DNA of 64,000 bases from Pseudomonas sp. RIT409 (GCF_003052515.2 NZ_QARE02000003.1:186001-250000), one strand, 5' to 3'; counted from the first letter of the stretch, positions 34,880 to 43,890 are shown. A program made the numbers and translations. Notes: a model not told the origin generated them from the sequence alone.

Positions 34880-36902
34880 CTATAATCCCCCCTCCCCGCT
34901 GCTGCACGCTCGGATCAAGAGTAGCTAAATCCAAAAAGTTCAAATTAAAGTCCTCTATGGGAGTATGCGAATAATCATTGATGTTAGTTCCGGTGAGCTG
35001 CTTATGGCTATCAATTTCCTTGAGCTCTTGAATAGTTGGAAGCTCAGCCTTCGCGCCAAGATTATCACTCACACCCTCCCACAATGGCTCGGTTTGCGGT
35101 GCACGGCTGCAGTCCAACTCATCCATCAATCTATACAACTCCAACCGATCTTTTTTTCCGCTCTTATCAACCAGAGAATTGAAATACGATAGTACAATAT
35201 CGTCTTTGCGCACGACCTCAAATGTTCGTGCATAGAACGCCTGATTAATGGCTTTTCGCGTAGCTCGGCTATGTGGCGTATTTCGCCAGTATCCCAAAAC
35301 GGTCAAAGTCCCAATTCCTTCCCCGCTAGGAAGAAATGCCTCTACGGTTCGCATGTCCTTTGGATTGACTTTGATCATCAGTTTGGTACCAATCAAACCT
35401 AACGAGTTCGCAAGAAATGGGGACGTATACCTAGCCTTATCCAGAGTAATATGTGGCGCAATCCCCCCTTCAGCGCTCCCCCTAACAATACAATACTCGA
35501 CATCATGCAGCAACTTTGCTTGTTCAACCACATTGCTTGATGCTTTCGGCAGTATAAATCGCTGTTTCTTATTTTCAATTAACGCTCGCAAATACTCAGC
35601 CGGACTAAGAGAGAAAGTTCCTCCTTGTTTCGGGGTGATATTGTAATTCGCCAGCCAGACGTCTAGTGCATCTTCGGCCCCCTTTACTGATACATTATAT
35701 TTTTCAGCACTTTGCTCAGGGTTTTCTGCACGGCCATTTCTTGGATTACTTCCAGTTGTCGACGGAATTCGATGCATAAATTGGTGAGCGATTTGCTTGA
35801 ATGTATTTTCCATAATAGAGCGCCTTTCAGGACGCCCAAGTTGGCCATAATTACTAGAAAACCCTAATAATTTCGCGAGCTTCGTTTTTATTTTTTCTGC
35901 ATGGTGCGCCATAGCATTATCGAAATACACTGAAGTGAAAATTGCGTACTTCGCCTCAGGAACCACATAAGCTAACATCCCGCTGCCAGGGGGATAACAC
36001 AAATAACTTTTGGGTTCCCAGTTCCCAAGAAATGCATCAGTTATCAACCTTTCTATGTCTCTGGCGCTAACCTCACTACTAAAAACAAACTGGGAGTTTA
36101 GTACTCCTTGGCTTGTAGTATCAATTATACCTAACAACCAGAACCTACTCACAACTCGACTTACGGAGACCCCTGGGACTGGCTCAGTTTCTATCACACA
36201 CATTTTATCAATCTTATAAGCATCCAATTGGATTATATCGTACGGCATTGATGCTAACACCAAACCCTCGACACCGGTCCCTAAAGTAGCATGTGTCGCG
36301 CCTTCTAACCCCAAGCTTTTCGCGGCAACTGAAAATTCGGAGCATATAATTTCATTTGTGTATTTTTCGATTGAACGCAGGCCTAATCCGGCTTTATTAA
36401 AAGGCCAAGAAGTACTTGGAGCACCAGCCTCAGCTAATAGAGAGCGGAATTTAGCAGCCATGAACCTGCGATCGAATCGGACACCCTTGAACTTCCTATG
36501 AAATTCTGTCACAAATTTCTCATATTTAATTTTTACTTCAGGATAGTTCTCCAGGGTTTTTGTTAGCACCCCGCTCAGTCCGCCTTGTTGCTGGGTATGA
36601 GTATCGGCAAATTCTTTTGTTCTCTCATAGGGTTTTATCCTAAATTGGGGCAGCAACGCACGATCCCCGAATAAAATTCCATTCGCATCGAGTGATAGGA
36701 ATCGTTTTATCATACGACTTTGGTCACTAGGGGGAATTCCGGTGGATAGATAAACCTCCTTCGAAGTTTGGCCCTGGTACACCTGCATAACTGCTTCGAG
36801 CCGTAGCATATAGACTTTTCTATCTGTAGCTTCTAAGGCGTGCGGCTCTATGTAGAGATGCTCCTCAACATTGAGCAGTCTAAGCTCCGTTCTTAGATTC
36901 AT
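34866..36902 (-). CDS. tnsB: TnsB-like DDE transposase
   Basis: A 678-residue transposase of the Mu/TnsB family. The integrase core is clear: first Asp at about residue 227 (IIQLDAYKID), second at about 328 (SVYFDNAMAHHA) and Glu at about 365 in RPERRSIMENTF, giving the expected spacing. The C-terminal part (from about residue 500) has the beta-barrel-type MuA-like segment and ends in an acidic tail (GGGIIDEDE) that could be the TnsC-interacting hook. It binds the transposon ends and joins the 3' ends to target DNA. ATG overlaps the tnsA stop as ATGA, so the pair is coupled. Confidence 0.9.
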   Translation of the reverse strand: MNLRTELRLLNVEEHLYIEPHALEATDRKVYMLRLEAVMQVYQGQTSKEVYLSTGIPPSDQSRMIKRFLSLDANGILFGDRALLPQFRIKPYERTKEFADTHTQQQGGLSGVLTKTLENYPEVKIKYEKFVTEFHRKFKGVRFDRRFMAAKFRSLLAEAGAPSTSWPFNKAGLGLRSIEKYTNEIICSEFSVAAKSLGLEGATHATLGTGVEGLVLASMPYDIIQLDAYKIDKMCVIETEPVPGVSVSRVVSRFWLLGIIDTTSQGVLNSQFVFSSEVSARDIERLITDAFLGNWEPKSYLCYPPGSGMLAYVVPEAKYAIFTSVYFDNAMAHHAEKIKTKLAKLLGFSSNYGQLGRPERRSIMENTFKQIAHQFMHRIPSTTGSNPRNGRAENPEQSAEKYNVSVKGAEDALDVWLANYNITPKQGGTFSLSPAEYLRALIENKKQRFILPKASSNVVEQAKLLHDVEYCIVRGSAEGGIAPHITLDKARYTSPFLANSLGLIGTKLMIKVNPKDMRTVEAFLPSGEGIGTLTVLGYWRNTPHSRATRKAINQAFYARTFEVVRKDDIVLSYFNSLVDKSGKKDRLELYRLMDELDCSRAPQTEPLWEGVSDNLGAKAELPTIQELKEIDSHKQLTGTNINDYSHTPIEDFNLNFLDLATLDPSVQQRGGGIIDEDE

Positions 36903-37693
36903 TTATACACCCACTCAGACAGCTCACAGAAGAAATCAGGTGCCAGTTCAACGGTTAACTCTCCAAGTGCAAACAGCTCAGCTACTGCCTTATGGATCAG
37001 AGATGTTTCCACATCAGAAAAATGTGTGTAAAAATCGACCAAGTGACCACTGCCTCGTTTCTTTGCATATGCCCTAAAACAACCCAAGTGATAAAATGTG
37101 GAGTAATCGTTATCACCAATTGCAAGGCATGACACGACTCTAAGAAGCGGAAAGACTTTATACTTTAGCGGGACAACATCCTCCAAAGTCACAACTCTTA
37201 CATCAGCCCCATATTCTCGAGCAGCAATGGAAGCATCTCGAAATCTGCTGTCTCCGCCGTAGTCACTATTGTTAAATAATAGATCCCAACCCTGCCCATT
37301 GGAGCTCGATGTCTCAGCATTCAGGTATAATTTGTGAGGTTTTGGATGGGCGACGACCCTACCAGGGGGCCGTATTTCGAATCCCTTGATAGCAGGTTCA
37401 AATTCTAGGAAAAGCAACCAATAACACAACTCAAAATCGTTAATAATTTGAATCCGCTGCTTCTTTTTATAGCTATAGACTTCCCAAAGGTTTCCAAAAT
37501 GGAGTCCACGATTTGTAAAATACGAAGTTCTTGATTTTGAGACGCCCATAAACCCACCGATCCGATGTGAGGAAAGATAGGTCCATTTTGGTCTCTTAGC
37601 TGGCGCTATGCGCCGTGTGGAATGGCCTATTTGGAGCATAGGCTCGCTCAATCTTAGCGCCAATTGAATATAACTATCAGGATGAACGATCAC
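36899..37693 (-). CDS. tnsA: TnsA-like endonuclease, active site degenerate
   Basis: A 264-residue protein in the tnsA position with the TnsA layout: FTNRGLHFGNLWEVYS, then NDFELCYWLLFLEFEPAIKGFEIRP, where Glu at about residue 88 fits the first acidic residue of the PD-(D/E)xK nuclease fold. The next two expected motifs, a PD before a strand and [EQ]xK, are not recognisable: the aligned stretch reads HKLYLNAETSSSNGQGWDLL. A following DVRVVTLEDV matches the usual post-core strand. The C-terminal 70 residues are the expected helical domain. It may have lost the 5'-strand cleavage activity that gives cut-and-paste transposition; a divergent active site is the alternative. Confidence 0.75.
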   Translation of the reverse strand: MIVHPDSYIQLALRLSEPMLQIGHSTRRIAPAKRPKWTYLSSHRIGGFMGVSKSRTSYFTNRGLHFGNLWEVYSYKKKQRIQIINDFELCYWLLFLEFEPAIKGFEIRPPGRVVAHPKPHKLYLNAETSSSNGQGWDLLFNNSDYGGDSRFRDASIAAREYGADVRVVTLEDVVPLKYKVFPLLRVVSCLAIGDNDYSTFYHLGCFRAYAKKRGSGHLVDFYTHFSDVETSLIHKAVAELFALGELTVELAPDFFCELSEWVYK

Positions 37694-38333
37694 ACTGCGA
37701 ACTGACTATCAATAGAACTTTTTTCAAGACTCCCGCACGTGGATTTGTTGCGGTAATGTCAGAATAGAATATCAAATGAGTTTCATATGCTTTAGTTCGA
37801 TTTACCATTTTCACTCTTTGGAAAGAAATTTCCTAGCGTTCATTGCCTAGCGCGCATCACATGTTGCCAAAGATTCAAAATTCCCCCCGCTGCATGCGGC
37901 CAATTCCAGTGGTTGCCCTTACATTATCAACGACTTGCTAAGGTTGTTGTTTTTTGAACTGTTGTTCGGTGTCCTGGTCGGTTTTACACAAAACCCCGTT
38001 TCTCCGGAAATCAGTTATTCGCAGCCCCATCCTCATGCCTCTCGTCGTTTCACTAACTCCGTTTTCAGTCACCTCCATTCAAAACGTCTTGCGGACTGGC
38101 CAGTATCGCCAGCCCTCGGTTGTAGTCGTGATCCATAGTTCCGCCGTCTGCGTTGACGTAAGCGTAACCCCTGGTCACGCATGCTTGGCCCAAACCTCAG
38201 CGATTGCGACATTTCACCAAGAATCTAATGAACCGATTCAGCAATGCCTAGGTCAACACCGCAACGGCACCATCACGGCTCAATTACATCAGGAGCGTTT
38301 CGCACTTTTGATGGACGACTGGAAGGATCTCGC
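37694..38333. other. Gap holding the other probable end of the Tn7-like element
   Basis: 640 bases between tnsA and the sugar-porter gene. AT-rich to about 37.87 kb, then nearer to chromosomal composition, so the end should lie around 37.86-38.0 kb. Candidate inverted motifs are listed separately. Nothing else is recognisable; the open frames here overlap the next gene or lack ribosome-binding sites. Confidence 0.4.
37748..37809 (-). repeat. Candidate TnsB-binding motifs, right flank
   Basis: TTGCGGTAA (37748-37756) is the inverse of TTACCGCAA in the left flank, and CGATTTACCATT (37798-37809) is the inverse of AATGGTAAATCG, one base different from the left copy. Orientation is as expected for paired transposon ends. 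Confidence 0.35.
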
Positions 38334-39746
38334 ATGAACACAGCTGAAGTCTCTTCGGGTACTCAACTCAAACCCCAAACTTACATGGCCGTTGTGGCCA
38401 CTGTCGCAGCGATCGCCGGCGGCCTTTATGGCTACGACACTGGGATCATCTCGGGTGCACTGCCCCAGATCGCCAACGAGTTTCAACTCGACTACCGCGC
38501 TCAGGAATGGGTGACCGCCGCCATTCTGCTGGGCGCTGTGATTGGAGCAATCTGCTCTACCCGCCTTTCCGCCAGTCGTGGCCGACGGACGACCATCGTG
38601 ATTGTCGCCGCCATCTACTGTATTGGCGTGGTAGGTGCAGCGCTTTCACCCAACGCCTGGTGCCTGGCAGTCGCTCGACTGGTGCTGGGATTCGCTGTAG
38701 GCGGATCCACGCAAATCGTTCCGACCTACATCGCTGAACTCGCGCCCTCGGACAAACGTGGGCGGCTCGTCACCTACTTCAATGTGTCTATCGGAATCGG
38801 CATCCTGCTGGCTGCAATCGTCGGTGTTGCCGGACAGAATCTTTTTGATTGGCGATGGATGGTGGGTATCGCAATCGTCCCCTCCCTTGTATTGCTGCTT
38901 GGGATGAGCAAGCTGCCGGGCAGTCCCCGCTGGCTGGTAGAAAATGACCGTCGCCAGGACGCCGCCCAGGCGCTGTCGTTGGTACGCGAAACACGCCGAG
39001 AGGTACGAGAGGAGATTGCTGACATTCAGGAGGTAGTCGAGAAACGCGAGAAGCTTCCCACCGTTGGTTGGCCAGCGGTCAAGGAGCGCTGGGTGCGCCC
39101 TTCGCTTGTCGCTGGGCTCGGGATTGCCGCGTTTACGCAGTTAAGCGGTATCGAGATGATGATCTATTACACCCCCACCTTTCTCAAGAATGCAGGCTTT
39201 GGTGCATCAGCTGCGCTCTGGTCGGCCCTGGGTGTCGCTGTCACCTACCTCATCATGACCTTCATTGGCAAAACGGTGGTCGACCACACCGGCCGCAGAA
39301 CCCTAAGTTTGGCCATGATTCCTGGTGCGGTTTTGAGCTTGCTGGTGCTGGGTGCAGTGCTGCACTACAACCTCGCTGGTGATAGCCAGGCATGGTGGAT
39401 TGTCGGGTGCCTGATCGTCTTCATGATTTTTAACTCTGGTGGCATTCAGGTCATTGGTTGGCTGACCGGGTCGGAGATCTACCCGACGGCCATTCGCGAC
39501 CAAGCAATTGGCCTGCACGCTGCCGTCCTTTGGGGATCGAATCTGCTCCTGACAGGTACTGCGCTGACGATGACCCAATGGCTGGGCGTCGGAGGTGCGA
39601 TGTGGGTGTATGCGGGGCTAAACGCGCTCGCTTGGGTATTTATCTATTTCTTGGTACCGGAGACCGGGGGACGCACCTTGGAAGACATCGAGCGCAGCTT
39701 GCATGCAGGAACGTTTCTGCCTGCTTCATCTGCAAAGCACCTCTGA
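38334..39746 (+). CDS. MFS transporter, sugar porter family
   Basis: A 470-residue 12-helix inner-membrane transporter of the sugar porter family. Landmarks: GGLYGYDTGIISGALPQI in helix 1, STRLSASRGRRTTI after helix 2, RLVLGFAVGGSTQIVPTYIAELAPSDKRG, the LPGSPRWLVEN loop after helix 6 and the PETGGRTLEDIERSL segment at the end. ATG 38334 is preceded by AAGGA at six bases; a longer frame from 38244 lacks support. Family members import sugars, polyols or sugar acids with protons. It is convergent with the next operon and is the first chromosomal gene after the transposon. Confidence 0.9.
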   Translation: MNTAEVSSGTQLKPQTYMAVVATVAAIAGGLYGYDTGIISGALPQIANEFQLDYRAQEWVTAAILLGAVIGAICSTRLSASRGRRTTIVIVAAIYCIGVVGAALSPNAWCLAVARLVLGFAVGGSTQIVPTYIAELAPSDKRGRLVTYFNVSIGIGILLAAIVGVAGQNLFDWRWMVGIAIVPSLVLLLGMSKLPGSPRWLVENDRRQDAAQALSLVRETRREVREEIADIQEVVEKREKLPTVGWPAVKERWVRPSLVAGLGIAAFTQLSGIEMMIYYTPTFLKNAGFGASAALWSALGVAVTYLIMTFIGKTVVDHTGRRTLSLAMIPGAVLSLLVLGAVLHYNLAGDSQAWWIVGCLIVFMIFNSGGIQVIGWLTGSEIYPTAIRDQAIGLHAAVLWGSNLLLTGTALTMTQWLGVGGAMWVYAGLNALAWVFIYFLVPETGGRTLEDIERSLHAGTFLPASSAKHL

Positions 39747-39865
39747 CCACCTATGTGTTGTCGACGATGCGCTTGAACTGTTTAGCCTCCCGTACCCAGC
39801 ATGCTGCCCCTCGCCTCGCCCGGGAGCAGGAGCAGTTTGTGCAGAAGATGAATTCCGAACTCAGC

Positions 39866-40606
39866 TCAAATGCACTCAATCCCGGCATCGACTGGCAGGA
39901 CTGTGCCCGTGATGCCACTTGAGGCCGACGAGCACAGGAAAAACGCAGCATCAGCGACCTCCTCCACCTTGACGAGACGTCGCAAGGCATTGCCTTCGGC
40001 CATCGACTGCAACGCGTTTTCTTCTGCCTCTGCGCTATAGCCACTGCGGGCCGACACTCGGGCGCGCAACGCTGATGTGGCGACGGGGCCCGGGGCGATG
40101 GCATTGACCCGCACGCCATGGGGGCCAAGGTCTCGTGCGGCGGCGCGCATGATGCCGAGTACCGCGTGTTTGGAGGCGCTGTAGGCCATCTGCTGGCCAT
40201 GGGCAAATCGACCATTGACCGAGGACATCACTAACGCCACACCTTGACTGGCTTTCAATGCTGCCGCACTCGCCGACAGGGTAAAGGCGACGCCGCGCAC
40301 ATTGATCGCTTGCGCCCTCTCCCACTCGTCTATTTGAAGCTCGGACGTACTGCGCCATGGGGGCACCCAGCCTGCGTTGGCGATGCAAATGTCGAGTCGG
40401 CCGCTTTGCGTCACGATCCGTTGCACGGCCCGCTGCAGATCTCCCACCTGGGTGACGTCGCAGCCGATGAAGTCTGGGGACTCGTTTATGCCGTCTCTTG
40501 GCAGGTCAACGCAATACACGCGTGCGCCCGCTTGACGGAAACGTTCGACGAACGCCAGTCCCAAGCCGCCAGCGCCGCCGGTAATCAGAACCACTTTGTC
40601 GCGCAT
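39866..40606 (-). CDS. SDR family oxidoreductase
   Basis: A 246-residue SDR: ITGGAGGLGLAF near the start, IANAGW near 85, ALVMSSVNGRF with the catalytic Ser, AYSASKHAVLG with Tyr and Lys, and ITGTVLPVDAGIE at the end. The ATG at 40606 has GGAGG five bases upstream; an ATG at 40633, overlapping the amine dehydrogenase stop as ATGA, is possible but less likely. It is the last gene of the four-gene unit SDR, FAD dehydrogenase, Old Yellow Enzyme and DapA-family lyase. Substrate unknown. Confidence 0.88.
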   Translation of the reverse strand: MRDKVVLITGGAGGLGLAFVERFRQAGARVYCVDLPRDGINESPDFIGCDVTQVGDLQRAVQRIVTQSGRLDICIANAGWVPPWRSTSELQIDEWERAQAINVRGVAFTLSASAAALKASQGVALVMSSVNGRFAHGQQMAYSASKHAVLGIMRAAARDLGPHGVRVNAIAPGPVATSALRARVSARSGYSAEAEENALQSMAEGNALRRLVKVEEVADAAFFLCSSASSGITGTVLPVDAGIECI

Positions 40607-40629
40607 GGAGACCTCCGAGGCGTCGTTTG

Positions 40630-41760
40630 TCATTGGCACAGAAACGGCCGGTAATCGATGTCCAGCGGCACGGGTTTGTCCTGCACCAGACTGGCGATGA
40701 TGCGGGCAATGATCGGTCCGGCAGTGAACCCCATCCACGGAAAGAAATTCATGAAGAAGCCCGGCGAGCCTGGCACCTCACCCAGGATCGGGCGCCAGTC
40801 GTCAGTGCCGTTCACCACCGCGGCCCAGGTCCGGATGACTCGCAGGGGGCCAAGGGCCGGTACGGTTTGCAGCGCCAGGGCCATGTTTTGTGCGAGAGAA
40901 TCCGGGTCGGTGACCGGATGTCCGCGCCCGTGCCAGCGCGCCGGCCACCCGCCGCCAATCAGCACTGAGCCTATGGCGTTCTGTTTGAGGGTCAGTTTTT
41001 CCCCGGCCGAGTACACCAGGTGCGGGATCAACGGCCCGGTCTGTTCAGTGACGGCCACCTGAATGGCGAAGCCCTGCACGTCGGTATGGATGCCGAGCAT
41101 GGCGGCGATGCGTCCGGCGTCAGCGCCCGCGGCATTCACGACGCGCCTGGCGATCAGCACCTCATTTGCCAGGCTGATGCGGTAGTTGTGTTGACCACGT
41201 TCGACCCCGACCACTTCGCAATGACGACGGAATGTCGCGCCAAGACGCTTTGCGGCCTCAGCGTAGGCCAGGGTCGCTTTCAATGGACTGGCCTTGCCCT
41301 CGATCGGACAAAATGCCCCGCCGAGTACCCGGTCCGACAGGTAAGGCGCCAATTCGCGCACGCCGCGCTGATCGAGCACATTGACCTCCAGCCCCTGACT
41401 GCGCTCCAGGCGCGCCTTGGATTCGATTTCGCGCAGTTGCTGATCGGTCGTGCCGACCAGCAAACCGCCCTTGGTCGACACCTCAAGATCGACCCCCAAC
41501 TCGTCCGGCAACGCGTGCCACAGGTCGATAGAGCGGGCCATCAACGCGATGCTCGGCGCGAAACGCTCAGCCCACGCAGCCCCCTTGTTCACAAAGGGAT
41601 CGTGGGGGATCTGGGCATGCAGACTGCCCGCATTCGAACCGGATGCCTGGGTGTTCAGCTCGCTGCGTTCGAGCACCAGGACGTCCACGCCGTCCTTGGC
41701 CAGGTAATAAGCCGTGGCGCACCCCGCCAGCCCTCCACCGATGACAATCACATCGGCCAT
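40630..41760 (-). CDS. FAD-dependent amine/imino-acid dehydrogenase (DAO family), beta-type subunit
   Basis: A 376-residue protein of the D-amino-acid-oxidase fold. The FAD motif VIGGGLAGCATAYYLA is at residues 6-21 and VLERSELNTQASGSNAGSLHAQ follows; the end GFTAGPIIARIIASL is the usual C-terminal FAD contact. The group includes sarcosine oxidase beta, opine oxidase and D-hydroxyproline dehydrogenase beta. Its partner is probably the [2Fe-2S]/FAD protein at 44026-45735 of the same regulon. The pair would oxidise an imino or N-substituted amino acid to an imine and pass electrons to the respiratory chain. The true substrate is unknown. Confidence 0.85.
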   Translation of the reverse strand: MADVIVIGGGLAGCATAYYLAKDGVDVLVLERSELNTQASGSNAGSLHAQIPHDPFVNKGAAWAERFAPSIALMARSIDLWHALPDELGVDLEVSTKGGLLVGTTDQQLREIESKARLERSQGLEVNVLDQRGVRELAPYLSDRVLGGAFCPIEGKASPLKATLAYAEAAKRLGATFRRHCEVVGVERGQHNYRISLANEVLIARRVVNAAGADAGRIAAMLGIHTDVQGFAIQVAVTEQTGPLIPHLVYSAGEKLTLKQNAIGSVLIGGGWPARWHGRGHPVTDPDSLAQNMALALQTVPALGPLRVIRTWAAVVNGTDDWRPILGEVPGSPGFFMNFFPWMGFTAGPIIARIIASLVQDKPVPLDIDYRPFLCQ

Positions 41761-41782
41761 GGAAAAGTCCCCGGATCGTCAC

Positions 41783-42910
41783 TCATGCGGTCTTCCCCTG
41801 TGCACGCGCCTGACGACGCGCGAGAAAAAAACCGTGGGACTGCGGCAGCAATTCATGGGCATCCGTCACTTCCAGCGCCAAGGCGGCGTGATAGGCAAAG
41901 CTCGGATCATCCAGCAATGCGCGCCCCAACGCCACCAGATCCGCAGCACCACTGGCGATGACGTCATTGGCCTGCTGCGCCTCGGTAATGAGTCCGACAG
42001 CCATGGTCGGGACCTGGGCTTCTGCGCGGATTCGCGCTGCATAAGGCACCTGATGCCCTGGGGTCGCCAGTGTCGCGGAACGTGCCACCGGCCCCAGAAT
42101 CCCACCGGCCGAACAGTCCACCAGGTCGACCCCCTGCTCAGCCAACGACTGCGCGAGACGCACCGTATCGTCGAGGGTGATGCCGCCCTCGCCGTCGTCG
42201 ACGCAGGAAGCGCGATACCACACCGGTGTATGGGCAGGTATCGCCTCGCGCACGGCGCGCACGACCTCCAGGGCCAGCCGCGCGCGGCCGGCGAAATCGC
42301 CGCCGTAAGCATCGTTTCGTCGGTTGGCCAGCGGTGAAAAGAACTCGTGGATCAGGTAGCCATGGGCGCCGTGGATCTCAACGAAGTCCAGCCCCGCTTG
42401 CACGGCGCGGCGTGCGGCCTCGGCGAACGCCGCAACCACCTGCTCGATGTCCTCGGGACTCGCCGCTTCGGGTGTCGGCCAGCCCGAGGTGTGTGCCAGC
42501 GCTGAAGGGGCCAGCGTAGGCCAGGCCGGTGTCGGGTCATCGGCGGTCAAGGGGCCGCTGCCGAGCCAGGGCACCGCCGAGCTGGCCTTGCGCCCGGCAT
42601 GACCGAGTTGCACGCCTACGGGTATGCCGTGCTGGTGGTACAGCTCAGCGAGCCGCCGCATGCCGGGAATCTGGTCATCGCGCCAGAGGCCCAGACAGCC
42701 GGGGCTGATGCGTCCATCGCGCAGCACCGCCGTGGCCTCAAGCATCGCGCCGCCGATCCCGCCCAGTGCAAACCGGGCGTGATGGGCGTAATGCCAGTCA
42801 TTCACCTGCCCTTCTTCGGCCTGGTATTGGCACATCGGCGACACGATCAGACGATTGCGAAAGCTCACACCTCGGCAGTCGAACGGCGTAAACAACGGGG
42901 GTCGGTTCAT
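41783..42910 (-). CDS. Old Yellow Enzyme family NADH:flavin oxidoreductase (YqjM/XenA class)
   Basis: A 375-residue FMN enzyme. The start MNRPPLFTPFDCRGVSFRNR and SPMCQYQAEEG (the Cys that tunes FMN), QLGHAGRKASS, DFVEIHGAHGYLIHEFFSPLANRR (His, His and Tyr of the active site) and YGGDFAGRARLALEV are the class markers of thermophilic-like OYEs. It reduces activated C=C bonds with NAD(P)H; in this setting it might reduce an unsaturated intermediate of the amine pathway. GAGGAA lies before the ATG. The gene is 22 bases after the DapA-family gene stop region and precedes the DAO gene on the same strand. Confidence 0.9.
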   Translation of the reverse strand: MNRPPLFTPFDCRGVSFRNRLIVSPMCQYQAEEGQVNDWHYAHHARFALGGIGGAMLEATAVLRDGRISPGCLGLWRDDQIPGMRRLAELYHQHGIPVGVQLGHAGRKASSAVPWLGSGPLTADDPTPAWPTLAPSALAHTSGWPTPEAASPEDIEQVVAAFAEAARRAVQAGLDFVEIHGAHGYLIHEFFSPLANRRNDAYGGDFAGRARLALEVVRAVREAIPAHTPVWYRASCVDDGEGGITLDDTVRLAQSLAEQGVDLVDCSAGGILGPVARSATLATPGHQVPYAARIRAEAQVPTMAVGLITEAQQANDVIASGAADLVALGRALLDDPSFAYHAALALEVTDAHELLPQSHGFFLARRQARAQGKTA

Positions 42911-42924
42911 GCCGGTTCCTCGTC

Positions 42925-43857
42925 TTATTTCGCTTGAGTGGCAACGTAGCTGTTGAGGTCGTCAAGGATGCTGACAATCCGCGCGCGGCGGTCGATCCCT
43001 TCCTGACCCAAGTCGGCGAACTGCGTCAGCGGCGCGCGCACGTCCCCCACCGGGTAGCCTTGCGACGCAGCCAGCGCCTTGGAATAGCACTGGTGGCCAT
43101 AGGTCGGATGGCCTTCGGCAATGATGTGATCGAAGCTGCTGATCATCGCCTGGATTTTGCTCGCTTCCTGCAGCTTGCCTTCCACCAGCGCCTCCCACAT
43201 CCGGGTCGAAGCACGGGGAATGTAGTTGGCGTAAGGGTTGACGTAGCCCACGGCACCCAGCAGGAAACTCTCCACAGGGCGCTCGCCTGCGAACACATTC
43301 ATCACGCCTTGCGTGCCCTCGACGATGTCGTAGATACGACCGACATCCATACTGGCCTCTTTGATATACCGCACGTTGTCAAAGGCTTTGGTCATGCGGG
43401 CCACCAGCGCGGCGGACATGTCGACGTTGGTGGTCACCGGGTTGTTGTAGAGCATGATCGGCAGCGAAGTGGCCTCCGACACCGCCCGGTAGTAATTGAA
43501 GATTTCGTCTTCGGTCGGGGTGTAGTAATACGGCGGCGCAATCATGAAACCATCGGCGCCCAACGCCTCGGCCTCGCGGGTGTAGCGCACGGCATTGGGG
43601 GTGTAGGCGTTCATCGTGCCGACCAGCACGTCGATGCGGCCGTTGACCAGCTTGACCGTGGTTTCGATGTACTGCGTCCGCTCGTCATCGGAGATGGTCA
43701 GGAACTCGCCGGTGGTGCCGAGAATGATGATGCCTGGCGAGCCCGACTCGATTTGCCATTCGATGAACGCGGCCAGCGCTTTGTAATCGATCTGGCTGCC
43801 ATCGGGGGTGAAGGGCGTCACAGTAACGCCGTAGCTGCCGCGAAATTCCTTACTCAT
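42925..43857 (-). CDS. DapA-family (Schiff-base) aldolase/lyase
   Basis: A 310-residue TIM-barrel class I lyase. GTTGE at residues 47-51, LYNNP with Tyr at 137 and YIKEAS with the Schiff-base Lys at 166 are the family motifs. Family members include dihydrodipicolinate synthase, keto-deoxy-sugar-acid aldolases and pyrroline-4-hydroxy-2-carboxylate deaminase. Beside amine-dehydrogenase subunits, the last type of reaction (ring opening or deamination of an imine) is the attractive guess. ATG 43857 has GGAG six bases before it, and a GCGCACA-type motif lies 20 bases upstream. It is the first gene of a four-gene unit. Confidence 0.88.
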   Translation of the reverse strand: MSKEFRGSYGVTVTPFTPDGSQIDYKALAAFIEWQIESGSPGIIILGTTGEFLTISDDERTQYIETTVKLVNGRIDVLVGTMNAYTPNAVRYTREAEALGADGFMIAPPYYYTPTEDEIFNYYRAVSEATSLPIMLYNNPVTTNVDMSAALVARMTKAFDNVRYIKEASMDVGRIYDIVEGTQGVMNVFAGERPVESFLLGAVGYVNPYANYIPRASTRMWEALVEGKLQEASKIQAMISSFDHIIAEGHPTYGHQCYSKALAASQGYPVGDVRAPLTQFADLGQEGIDRRARIVSILDDLNSYVATQAK

Positions 43858-43870
43858 GCTTGACTCCAAC

Positions 43871-43890
43871 TGTCGTACGATTGTGCGCGG
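43871..43890. promoter_or_regulatory. GCGCACAAT-type site 1 (before dapA-like gene)
   Basis: CGTACGATTGTGCGC, read on the other strand as GCGCACAATCGTACG. Nearly the same as the site at 56874 (GCGCACAATCTACG). Inferred IclR operator. Confidence 0.6.

Larger units (their letters stand above)
31927..37693 (-). mobile_element. Tn7-like transposition module (tnsA-tnsB-tnsC-tniQ plus two small genes)
   Basis: Six minus-strand genes in the order tnsA, tnsB, tnsC, tniQ, a 64-residue gene and a KfrA-like gene, each overlapping or nearly touching the next. The stretch is clearly more AT-rich than the chromosome on both sides. TnsB is a DDE transposase, TnsC an AAA+ ATPase, TniQ a zinc-binding targeting protein and TnsA the partner endonuclease. 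The coordinates given are those of the genes; the true element reaches further on both sides (probably to about 31.4 and 37.9 kb). I see no antibiotic, CRISPR, defence or other cargo inside this core, and no glmS, guaA, tRNA or other known Tn7 attachment gene next to it. Confidence 0.85.

Noticed and set aside
37922..37990. Possible TGT-starting transposon end near 37.92 or 37.99 kb
   Set aside because: Several TGT candidates exist on both sides and none matches a partner over more than a few bases, so I could not choose one.
40244..41961. Long plus-strand open frames opposite the FAD dehydrogenase and SDR
   Set aside because: Antisense shadows of high-GC coding sequence without ribosome-binding sites.
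42934..43863. 309-residue open frame opposite the DapA-family gene
   Set aside because: Antisense shadow; the minus-strand gene has full family motifs.
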